Below are positions 1-9,514 of a DNA stretch of 64,000 nucleotides, in pieces. Source of the stretch: Rhipidocladum racemiflorum (Eukaryota > Streptophyta > Magnoliopsida > Poales > Poaceae); the NCBI GenBank assembly GCA_036346355.1, contig CM070580.1, positions 28,067,374 to 28,131,373 on the forward strand, read 5' to 3'. A program made the translations under genes and the position numbers. The notes under the pieces were generated by a model. It made no database searches and had not been told where the DNA came from. It was given only the letters and a program-made list of their open reading frames with translations. Each line of letters opens with the position of its first letter. Within the stretch, counting starts at the first letter, position 1.

Positions 1-800
1 ACAGTTTGCAAATGTTAATCACATAATTCAAATAATAGCATTTAAACTTCAACTTATTTGCAAAACGCATTTGCAAACAAACAGAGAATCTATGAGATCA
101 ACCCTCTAGCCATGTAATGATCAACACATGATCATGACACTTTACAAAACAAATTTGTAAATGCCAACACATGCTCCAGTATCCAATCTCATAAACTTCC
201 AGTTCATTTGCAAATAACAAATTCAACCACATAAAAGCAAATCTTGAGCCATGTGATGATCAACACATGATCACTACACTTTACAAAACACATTTGAAAA
301 TGTCTCTCACATGCTCCAAGATAAGATGCATAAAACCCAATATTTTGCAAAAACTCATTTTGCAAACAACAAGCAATAGCCTTGTGACGATCAACACATG
401 ATCTCTAGCATTTTGCAAAATACATTTGTAAACTCTACTAGCCACAAGCTAAATTCCAAATGCATGAGCTCTTTCTATTTGCAACATATGCAATACTTAA
501 CTCCAAACAAACAATAAGCATTTAAATCCAAATGCATGAACACTTAGTTCCATGCAAACAACAAGCATTAAATCAAATGTATGAACTTACTTCTTTTGCA
601 ACACATGCAAAACCATATCTCCATGCAAATAATCAATTCAAATAAAGAAGCAAACATGGAATACAAGCATTTGCAACACATGCAAATGCTTGGCTTCATG
701 CAAAAATCAATGAAGAGTTGAGCTAGAGCAAACGAGATTCAAGATTGAGCCATCAACACATGATGAAGCTCAAGCTACAAGACTCGACCACTCTTAATAG
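1..800. repeat. Degenerate tandem repeat region, unit about 135 bp
   Basis: No gene is visible. A degenerate unit recurs near 110, 250 and 380. Each copy has a block resembling ATGATCAACACATGATC, then a CATTTGCAAA-like stretch and a CACATGCTCC block; short pieces (TTTGCAAA, CATGCAAA) continue to about 720. The ATGATCAACACATGAT core is nearly palindromic. The adjoining sequence to about 1220 has the look of a retroelement interior, including further copies of CAACACATGATG, but no protein domain can be read. The host element is unidentified and may extend beyond the left edge. Confidence 0.5.
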
Positions 801-1225
801 TGCGGCAATCCTATACTAGTAACCTGGTCTCCCAACCAAACACTGAGACCAGTTAAAGATTGGGAATGTATCCTTAGTCCTAACTAGTTATACCGTTATC
901 TCTAGTCTATCCTCTTGGAGTTCTCAATGATGATCTTTAACATCTCTCTAGGATCGGATCTCGTCTAGTTTGTCAACATATGATGAACCCTATCACTTCG
1001 GGATCTAACCTTGATGCTCATCAACACATGATGGCATCCTTCATCATGATTCTTCATCTCATCCCTTTGGCCTTAAACTGTTTCCACAACCCTAAGGAAA
1101 GTGTTAGTCCAACAAACACGGTTGTTTTCTGTAATGAAGGTCTTCAGGCTTCATCCCTAAAAAAATGCCGGATAAACGCCGAAAGGGATATGGGAATTAC
1201 TGTGATGTGACCTAATCCACTGTAA

Positions 1226-1683
1226 GGAATATACAATAATATCACTTTAACTTATTTTTAATATGTATATATCAAGAAAGAGTAAAAAAAAGAGGAGAGC
1301 CGACTCTTATTTAGTAGTGAGTATTGCATGAAAATATAGATAGATTAGTTTTGTACAAAAGAGAAGAGATAGTTATTGCACAACATCTAGAAAATATATA
1401 AAGATAGCTATTGTACAAGCTAAGTTTAATGCTTACTCTAGATGATGATAATAATAATAAAACCCACTATTTACTTCATCTCTCATTCATGTTATCCAAC
1501 TAGCTTGTACAATAGCTATTTTTAAAGGTTGGCTGTAGATGTTATGTAATAACTACCTCTTCTCTGACTCTTGTATGAAAGCCAAATCTCTTCGCTTTCC
1601 TCTTTTCTCACTCTTCCATGTAGGAAAAAAAACTTATGTGTACATGTTAAGAGTAAATTGAGATGGCTTTATTGTACATGCCC
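1226..1683. mobile_element. Foldback MITE, same family as 22138-22407
   Basis: The element is a long imperfect hairpin. The left arm (about 1262-1430) is the reverse complement of the right arm (about 1500-1680), both containing an AAGAGAAGAGATAGTTATTG-like block. The left terminus GGAATATACAATAA pairs with the right terminus TTATTGTACATGCCC. TAA precedes it and TAC follows, consistent with a decayed 3-bp duplication. The right arm matches the MITE at 22138-22407. No coding capacity. Confidence 0.6.
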
Positions 1684-1755
1684 TACAAGTTTTGCAGAAA
1701 TGAACCACGCCGTTCACACAAAGAAACCATGCTAATGTTAGAAGAAATCATTTCA

Positions 1756-2216
1756 GGTGTTGTTTGGTTGCTGCCTAGATAAAGGTGGATGGGATTTAAC
1801 CATCTATGGATTTAAAGTTATGTAATTGTTTGGATGAGTGAATGGATAGGATATAATCATCCAACTTTTAAGAATATTCCCCCAAGATACTGGATGGAGC
1901 CATCCAAAAAAATGTCAGACGAGCTTCTTTAGTTTGTTGCATGAAGATATGTACTCAATCGAATTGTGGTCAAATTTTATCCAAAAATTTAAAATTTTTC
2001 CGAAAAGTAAAGTTTCAACAAAATTTTGTTCAAAAAAAAAATTCAAATTTGGGTCAAATTTTGTTCAAAAAAATGTCCAAATAATTCAACGTGAAATACA
2101 AAAAAATTGCCTCACCCTATATCCACCTAATCAAACAAACATCTAGATGACTTCACCCTAACTATGCTAAATAATCATATCCTATTGAGACTCATCCAAA
2201 CAACCGAACGCACCTT
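1756..2216. mobile_element. Probable MITE with GGTG...TTTGGTTG termini
   Basis: The left end reads GGTGTTGTTTGGTTG. The right end, on the other strand, reads GGTGCGTTCGGTTGTTTGG, so the segment has imperfect terminal inverted repeats. The interior is AT-rich with subterminal GGATGAGT / ACTCATCC motifs. No convincing target duplication was found, so the superfamily is not assigned. The short ORF at 1934-2146 inside it is not a gene. Confidence 0.4.
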
Positions 2217-2314
2217 GGTATCCTTTATGTTCGAAAGATCCACGGTTGCCACGACCGCATTAAATCACGATGCATTTTGCCTAGCAAGCCTAACCACGTT
2301 GCTTGGCCATATGG

Positions 2315-5288
2315 TGAAATGCCCCAAAAATTTTGAGCCGGTTCTTAAGCGTGTTTATTCGTTCTTGAGCCGGTTCTTGGATTCTTGGGGGTTTGGAAAA
2401 GGGGAGTGGTTGGACGCACCTGGGGTTCCCCGCTTCGCACCGCCGGTCTTTGCGCGCTCGCCCGCCGTCGTTTCAGCCACCTGCTCCCGTCGCCTCGCAC
2501 GGTGTCGCTGCCACCCTCCCTGCCGCCCCGCATCAGCCGTCGTCGGCCTCGTTGTGCGCACCGCCCGTTCTCCGTCTCGTTGGTCACCGCCTCATCCCAT
2601 CCCGAGCTGGCCAACCGCCCCCGTCGCCTCGCCTGCGTCATCCTCCGCCATCGCCTTGGGACTCATCACCGCTCGCCCCGTCGCCTCCGCCTGCCCCACC
2701 TCTCACGCCGGTCAGCGCCTCATTGCGCTCACTCGCCCTCGTCCGTCGCCTCCGCCCGCCAAGGTGATAAAACTCCAGACGCACGCCTTTGCCCCCTTGC
2801 TCACCTCCTCCTTCCCCGTGGTAAGCCCCCTCATCTCCCCAATCTCCGGCCGAACCCCTCGCCCCCCCTGTGTCTCCCTCCGCTCCGGTCGGAGCTCGCC
2901 GAGCCGCCCCTTCATCTTCCCCGAGCCTCAAACCCCTCCCCAAACCCTAGCTCGACCCCTCGCCTCCCTGCACAACCCTGCCGCCACCTTCTTCCTCCCC
3001 GACCCCAGCCTCGTCTCGCCACCATCCGAGCCGGCGCCAAATCGCCCGCCGCCGCTCGCCTCGCAAACCCTAACCTCCCCTCGATCTCTCTCTCTATCTC
3101 TGTCCCGCCGACCCCACCGGCCGGTTAAGCCCGCGCGCTCCGCCCGGCCCCACCCGTCAGTGGCCGTTGCGTCCAGGGCCCGCGTGCCAGCCTCCGTCGC
3201 CCCGGCCCACTCGTCAGCCGCTTCCGCCGCTGCTTGCCGGGCCCGCCTGTCAGTTGGCCGTCCCGTGCGTGTTGGGCCGGCCCAACTGCTTGTCGCGCGC
3301 GCGCCTGGCCTATGGGCCGTTCCGGCCATGTGGGCTGAGCCCAAGTGCGGCCCGGCGCTGCTTTTCCTTTTTCCTTTTCTTTTGGGTTTTGAATAATCCA
3401 AAAATCCTTTTCCAAGTAATCCAAAAATCCCCGGAAGTCCAAAAATAGCCCAAAATGCACTATCCGCATCGTTTCGAGCCACTGAGTCCAACTACGGTCT
3501 CCGTTTCACCGTTTGAAGTCCACAAAACTCCAAAAATACCCAAAAAGCCCTCAAACCCCTCTCCGGCCCTTTCTCTCTCTCGATTCCTTCTCGCTTTTCC
3601 TTTTTCTTGTTTTTCTCTTTTCTTTTCTTTGTTGTTTTATTCGTTTATTTATTGCTTGCTTCTTGTACGCTAGATCCGACCTTGGTGCCGTCCCGGAGCG
3701 GTACAAGGAGCCGAAGAAGGAGCCGGACGTGACTGTCGCCGAGATCGACTACATCGACGACAATCTAGGACTTCCCTTCGCCTCGCAAGGCAAGCCGCAC
3801 TCCTTGAACATGTTGAACCCATGTTAATATTGTAGTATTAATTATTTTGCTATTGCATTATGTTAATATGTTAAATGCTAGCAATGTTATTTTAGAATGC
3901 TATGATGACATAGGTAGTACATAGCTTGATTAAAGACCCACTTTGTATTGTTATGCCATATTTCCGTTGAAAAACCCTAGACTTAGCTATTGAACTTCGT
4001 ATGCTAGTAGTTATTAATTTAGTTGAATATCAAAAATGATTTGTGTATTAAAATAAAACCATCAAGCGGGAAGCTTGATGTAGACTATGTTTCAAAAATA
4101 TGCTACGGTGAGAGGACTTTGGCGGGCAAACCACTAGATGGCTACGTGCCCGAACCTCGACCGTTGACGAGGCCAATGTGTGTGGTGTGGATTGTTGGTT
4201 TGGAAATTGGCTAAGTCTTGGGCATAATTTTAAGTAATCACAACCTTGGGCAAAGTAAATAACTTAGATCCCGCTCAACCACAAGTTGGGTCAGTTGACC
4301 TCGTTGACTTGATCCAACCTAGCTCGGTACTTGAACTTCCCCTTGGAATACTTATAGGTGAGAGGTTCCATACTGTGGGCGTTGACCAGTATGCCCGCGG
4401 AAGGAATGGGGTGGAATGGGGGTTGACCGAAGGTGTCGCCTGCCAATTTCCCACAACGGTAGATGCCCTCAGTATCGGATCGTGAATCCCGCCGTTGGCT
4501 CGTGGGATCCCGAGTACTGTGCGGCTTTGAAACTACCGGGTAAGTGCTAAAGAGGGGCAGTTCAACGAAAAGCTTTGATAATCTCGGCCCGGCCGCATGC
4601 ATTTAAGTTGCATGTAATTCGTACGTGGCATAACGGTCGTAGATATCTTGTGGGTAAAGCTGAGCAACTCTGCAGAGTCATATTTAAATGGTATTCGAAT
4701 ACGCCGTGCTTCCGGTCAATGAAGCTAAGTTTGAATTGGGGTGAATCCCGTAACCTAACCCAAGTAGAATTGTTATTTCAACTTGACGTAATGATGAACT
4801 TGTGAAAACTCAAAATTTGCTTATTTCTATTATGTATGGTTTGTGCTTTAAATGTAAAATATCTTCGAAAATAAAACTGCATCCACAATGATAATAACCA
4901 TATTGCCATTTCCTTGTGAATATCCTTGCATGTAATATTCAGAATTTCCGTGCGGTTTGTTGAGTAGTGTTGTGTACTCAGTCTTGCTTTTCAACATATT
5001 TTAGAATTTGAAGACGCAGAAGAACTCCAGAAGATCGTAGATGGCGAAGTAGTCTGGTTTTAAGGTCCTTTTTCTGTGCTCAGGCCTTGACTGTGTGGTC
5101 TTTTGGAAATGTAACTTATTGAAGTCCACCGCTTCCTTTTGTAAAGCTCTGGCCGTTAGGCCTTATTTGTATTAAAACAGCTGTTTCGTTCTTATGCTGG
5201 CAATGTATGACTTGGTTCCTGACAGCTAATCATCCTGGGTAGCCGTTGTTGATTTAAACGCACCCCTTGAAAAAGGCGGTCCGTCACA
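2315..5288 (+). mobile_element. Solo LTR (2974 bp), gypsy-type, TSD TATGG
   Basis: The segment starts TGAAATGCCCC and ends CCGTCACA. It is flanked by the 5-bp direct repeat TATGG at 2310-2314 and 5289-5293, the signature of one LTR left after recombination. A very GC-rich block (about 2400-3370) accounts for the large ORFs in all frames there; these overlap on both strands and match no family I know. The 3' part carries the module GTGGGTAAAGcTG...CTCTGCAGAGT...ATTCGAATA at about 4651-4705, which recurs in LTRs A and B at 46-53.6 kb, so the families are related. No internal coding region remains. Confidence 0.85.
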
Positions 5289-5293
5289 TATGG

Positions 5294-6060
5294 CAACTGA
5301 GGCTGGAGCTGCTATGATCTTGATTCATTAGAGAGCAAATAACAAGCATCAAAGAAATCGGCGACAGCATTTGACCTGAGGTATCCTGTTTGCAATTCCA
5401 CAAAGAGTGCCTGCACGATAGCTTTAGCCACTGGTAATAACAGAGACGCAGAACAAGAAGCATAGACACGAATGATAAAGCCCACATGGATAGAAACTGG
5501 TTAACAATATCGACATTGCGAAAAATTCAAAAATCACAAATATCAAACCAAAAATTGGATAAAATCATATAGTTTCAAAATCAAAAAAAATTAAGAAAAA
5601 TTCAAAAAACAATAATTTTCATGAAAAATCGATGAACTAGTTAAACTTTGACGATCAATTTTTTAAACGATTTTCGAATCACCGATTCTCGGCCGTTCTA
5701 CGTCGTACGGCCGATCTACATCGTATAATTTTTTTAAAATTTCTAATTTTTTAAATTAGACCGATTTATCAAGCGATTTTATAAACCGGATCACGTTGAT
5801 ACTGGCAAAAATCTAAAAAATTGAGTGATTTTCGTCCATTTTTCGAACCTTAATAGAAGGAACGATGCCACTGCAGTACAGAGGAACTCAAAAGGTCTGA
5901 ACTATGAAGAACAAGGCAAGATGCTCACATCACATAGCTCATCAAAAGGCAGAACTTGCCTCCCCTCTCACAGAAGCAGAACAGGACTTAAATTAAACAC
6001 ACATACGGACGCATCACCACCACACCTCGCACAACTTTTTATTCTAGGGATACGGCAGCA
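5294..6060. other. Intergenic, no gene recognised
   Basis: This stretch lies between the solo LTR and the 3' end of the lectin gene. The first 220 bp are of mixed composition; a 67-codon minus-strand ORF at 5284-5487 overlaps the LTR end and matches nothing I recognise. About 5510-5830 is AT-rich with many AAAATTCAAAAA-like runs, as in a decayed transposon. The part next to 6060 may hold the lectin 3' UTR or terminator. Confidence 0.4.
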
Positions 6061-6122
6061 GACCACAGGCTGATCTCTCCAACTCCAGATCATGGTGATG
6101 ACAAATGCCCAGCTCAACAAAT

Positions 6123-7665
6123 TTCTGCAAACACAAGCAACCATTAGACATTGGAGAGCACATTAATTTTTTTCTTGACAAAAATAGAACACACTAACTA
6201 AGATGGCAGATGAGCTATCAGTTCCTGCCGACCACCACTTTATGACGCTCTTGTGCTGGTAGGTAAAGATGTGCAGAATTTTCTACTAGGCATCAAGAAA
6301 AACTACTAGCAAGTAGCAACTAGAACTAGTAGTGAGTGTGTGGTGGCACTTACACCAGGGGACGATCTTCCAGCGCTGGTTGTCGCCCTCGCACCACTTC
6401 CAGAGCACAACGGTGGTGCCGTCGCGCACGCCGCCGTGGTCCTTGTCGCCGTGGAGAGCGTCGAAGTTGAGGTAGATGTTGTTCACCATGCGGATGCACC
6501 GGTAACCGTGCCCCACGTCGCGACTCTCCGTCCACAGCACCGACTCGTCCTGGTAGTTGGGGTTGTATGGCACCAGCTTCACCTATCGAAACAAAAAAAT
6601 TCTAATCCAGTTAAGTCTCCAGATAATAGTTGCACAAATACCCAATCCTTTTAATATGATCGACCTTTTAATATGATCGAGATGTGATATATCGAGAAAC
6701 AATGGAGAAGGCAGCAGGATGGTTGCTTACAGCGTGGCCCTCGCCCTGGGAGTGCTTGATGGCTTCGCCGGTGACCATGTTGACGAGGGCGCAGGCTGGG
6801 TAGCCTTCCTCGTCCTTGATGCGGTTGCTGTGCCTCATGTCCTTGATCCAGTGCTGGTACTCGTCGCGGGGGTTGGTGGGCGCGAGGCAGACGGTGCCGT
6901 TGCGGACGGTGACGCTGAAGCCCTCGTCGGCCTTGCAGAAGATGCGGACGGTGGGCTCGGAGGGTCCGCGCGCGGTGTTGGCGCTGCCGCCGGCGTAGGC
7001 CTCATCGCCCCAGGGGAGGATCTTCCAGCTCTGGTTGTCGCCCTTGGCCCACTCCCAGAGGACGACCGTGGTGCCGTCGTGCACGCCGCCGTGGTCCTTG
7101 TCGCCGTGGAAGGCGTCGAAGTTGAGGCGGATGTTGTTCAACATGCGGATGCAGCGGAAGCCCTTGCCGACGTCGCCGCTCTCCGTCCACAGCACCGATT
7201 CGTCAAGGTACTCCGGGTTGAACGGCACCAGCTTCACCTGCACGCCGCCCCAAACACATCATTCTGATCTCCATCTCCAGACACCCAAGGATCAAGATTC
7301 AAGAACCGCACGGACAAATCATAACAGAAACGAAGGAGACGGGAGAAGAAGGGAGCGCAGAGATCACGAACCGGGTGGCCCTGGCCGAGGGAGTGCTTGA
7401 TGGCGAGGCCGTCGGCCTTGTTGACGAGCGCGAAGCCGGGGTTGCCCTCCTCGTCCTTGACCTGGGTGCTGAAGCGCATGTCCTTGAACCAATGCTGGTG
7501 CTCGTCGCGCGGGTTGGCGGGGGCGAGGACGACGTTGCCGTCGCGCACGGTGAGGCAGTAGTTCTCCTCGGCACGGCTGAAGATCTTGAAGGTGGGCTGG
7601 TGGACGCCGACGGCGCCGGCCGAGGGGTTCCGGCCGTGGTGGCCGTGGTGCCCGAAGCCGAACAT
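6123..7665 (-). CDS. R40C1: R40-type lectin with two EUL (ricin-B-like) domains
   Basis: This gene encodes a predicted 343-residue cytosolic/nuclear lectin of the OSR40 family, proteins induced by ABA, salt and drought in rice. Exons (minus): 7665-7372, 7237-6731, 6582-6354, and a last exon at 6124 that supplies AA, so the TAA stop is split by an intron; all introns are GT-AG. The start MFGFGHHGHHG is the only upstream ATG in frame. After a Gly/His-rich leader come two EUL domains (about residues 24-175 and 190-343). Each has CLTV/SVTVRNG, LAPxNPRDEYQHW, KDMR, the block VKLVPFNP...SVLWTES, and NFDAxHGDKDHGG ending in WKIxPW. There is no signal peptide. The length fits the family (about 345 residues). 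The symbol rests on resemblance to rice r40c1; a close paralogue is possible. Confidence 0.88.
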
Positions 7666-7774
7666 CCTAGTGCTCTCTTCTCTCTCGGGGGGTTTTGGGG
7701 AGGGTTGGTTTGTGTGATAAAATCAGGAGCTTCGTTTTGAACGGGGCGAGGAGATGGTGCGCCCCTTGGTCCCC

Positions 7775-7781
7775 ATTTATA
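7775..7781 (-). promoter_or_regulatory. TATA box of the lectin gene
   Basis: On the minus strand TATAAAT lies about 110 bp upstream of the lectin ATG, leaving room for a start site near 7750 and a short 5' UTR. Placement and sequence fit a TATA-containing, stress-inducible plant promoter. No further cis element is claimed. Confidence 0.6.
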
Positions 7782-7944
7782 CGAGGAAATCGCCAATTAC
7801 AGCCTAGTAAAAAAGAAGCCGACGTAAATGTGTAAAGTTTGGTGTACTGGCGTGGACGGTGTACATCTCATTTGTGTGACAACGCATGCGTGACATCAGC
7901 TTTGTTTTATATAAAAAAGTAAGAAAACAGAAAAGAACGGAGTA

Positions 7945-8025
7945 TATATAGTATTTATATATAAAAGAGAAGAGATAATTATTGTATAATATTTAGAGAT
8001 ATTTTTTAAATAGTTATTATCTCTA
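7945..8025. repeat. Fragment of the foldback MITE family
   Basis: The stretch contains AAGAGAAGAGATAATTATTG and, further on, its approximate reverse complement. These match the arms of the foldback MITE at 1226-1683. It ends exactly where the Helitron at 8026 begins, suggesting that the Helitron interrupted or truncated it. It lies in the upstream region of the lectin gene. Confidence 0.4.
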
Positions 8026-8273
8026 TCTCTACTGTTCTAAACCAGCACTTGGTGGCAGTGGTCCGTTCTTCCCATGTCATTAATTGCCGCTTAATTACCC
8101 TGCTTAATTGCCCTATGCAAGAAAAGAAGCGTTGCTTTAATTAGTCAGCTTTCGCAAGAAACGAAGCGTTAAAGATAGATGTTTGATCTTGTGAAATAAT
8201 TTTTTTTATTTTTTAATCTTTATTTTTCGTTATCAATTTTGTTTTTCGTAGTAACGCACGGGCATGTAACTAG
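8026..8273 (+). mobile_element. Short non-autonomous Helitron
   Basis: The segment starts TCTCTACTG after an A and ends ACGCACGGGCATGTAACTAG before a T, the A|TC...CTAG|T structure of plant Helitrons. Its interior shares CGCAAGAAACGAAGCGT and the TTAATTAC motifs with the Helitron at 14276-14625, so both belong to one family. It has no coding capacity. It lies about 0.25-0.5 kb upstream of the lectin TATA box and could influence that promoter. Confidence 0.65.
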
Positions 8274-8686
8274 TATAAGTTAATTTCTAAGTTATTGTTA
8301 GTGTATAGTGAATTTTACTATTATACCAGCTCTATAGAAGCTTCGGGATCCTAGGCGTGAACTGTGGGCACCATGGTGAGTCATGGATGTTGCATTGGTG
8401 ATTGGTAATACATTGAACCCATCTGTATGAGTTCAGACGTCACACACCAGTGGTAATAGGACGAAGCAGGACAGGATTAACCCTTTTGAAAAGACAAAGT
8501 TTGTGATATATTACACTGATAGTATATAATAGTAGAAATTAGATCTATCTATTGATTCATTGAGACAATTTAACTACTCTATTATTAAGAAAGCATAAAC
8601 AAATAGTAACTAATCTATCTATTGAATTGAAAAGAATAAATAATCTATATTAAATTTAGTGTACAGTAAAATAACCTTTCAAAAAA

Positions 8687-8976
8687 CTATTCCCTTCGTT
8701 CATTTTTATAAGGTGTACTTTGACTTTGCATAAGAATTAAGGTTGTATTGAAATTGAGAAAGGTACGAGAGAAAATAACTTAGATACTCTCGCTTAATTG
8801 TCTTATAAATGAAAGATTTATTACTTTGTGTGGGTGGTAATGAATAAATGCATATGGTTGAGAGAGAATAAATAAGAGTATAGAAGAAAAAGATCTCATT
8901 AAATCTACATATAAACTTTATATATGTGAATAAAATCATTTAAAATTAAGTCTTATAAAAATTAATGGTGGGAGTC
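8687..8976. mobile_element. Probable Stowaway-like MITE remnant
   Basis: The left end (CTATTCCCTTCGTTC...TTTATAAG) and right end (CTTATAAAAATT...GTGGGAGTCGG) form an imperfect inverted repeat. It resembles the CTCCCTCCGT ends of grass Stowaway/mariner-like elements. The interior is AT-rich. No clear TA duplication can be defined. The antisense ORF within it is not a gene. Confidence 0.4.
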
Positions 8977-9509
8977 GGACATAATTGGCCATCTTACAAA
9001 CAACTGTTAATACTAGCTTTGGCCCTGGAAACAGCAAACATTTTCTATGAAGAAAAAGAAGCTGTTTTGTAGCAAGAAGATGTTGTTTTGTTAAGTTTCT
9101 TTTTTTTTAAAGGAAAGCATAAGCTCTGCTTTTCATCCATTGGATATTAGGGAAGAACAAACAAAGTTGTTAGTAATCTTCTGGATACAAGCGTAGTAAC
9201 ACGGTCACGCTCCCATCGAGACCATGGCGCCCCGTGCTGTGCATGCGCGTACGTGGCCACGCAAGCTCACCGAGTGGTGGTCGGTGTATGTTGGCCTCTT
9301 CGCCACATGTCCATGGCCCCAATGGTTGGCGCACACGAAGAAAGAGAGAGAAAACAAGGGGAAAGGCTGATTTGCTTTGATTTTTCTTTGTTGTTTTTAA
9401 CAAAGTTTCTGCATCTGAAGACGTGCGTGTCTGATGATGTCTGATCTCTGTCTGATGCGTGCGCCCGAAGACGCATGATTTGCACACGATCAAGTAAAGG
9501 CACGATTCC
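8977..9509. other. Intergenic, no gene recognised
   Basis: Mixed-composition DNA between the Stowaway-like remnant and the RRM-carrying LTR element. ORFs on both strands (for example 9170-9562 minus) overlap one another and the LTR edge. They match no family I know. Confidence 0.35.
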
Positions 9510-9514
9510 GATCC

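Noticed and set aside
2164..3491. Long ORFs (up to 410 codons) on both strands
   Set aside because: They lie in the GC-rich part of a solo LTR with defined target duplications, overlap in several frames, and are Pro/Arg/Ser-biased low-complexity translations without any domain.
6340..7267. Plus-strand ORFs over the lectin gene, including one of 182 codons
   Set aside because: They are antisense shadows of GC-rich lectin exons. The minus strand has the conserved domains and splice sites.
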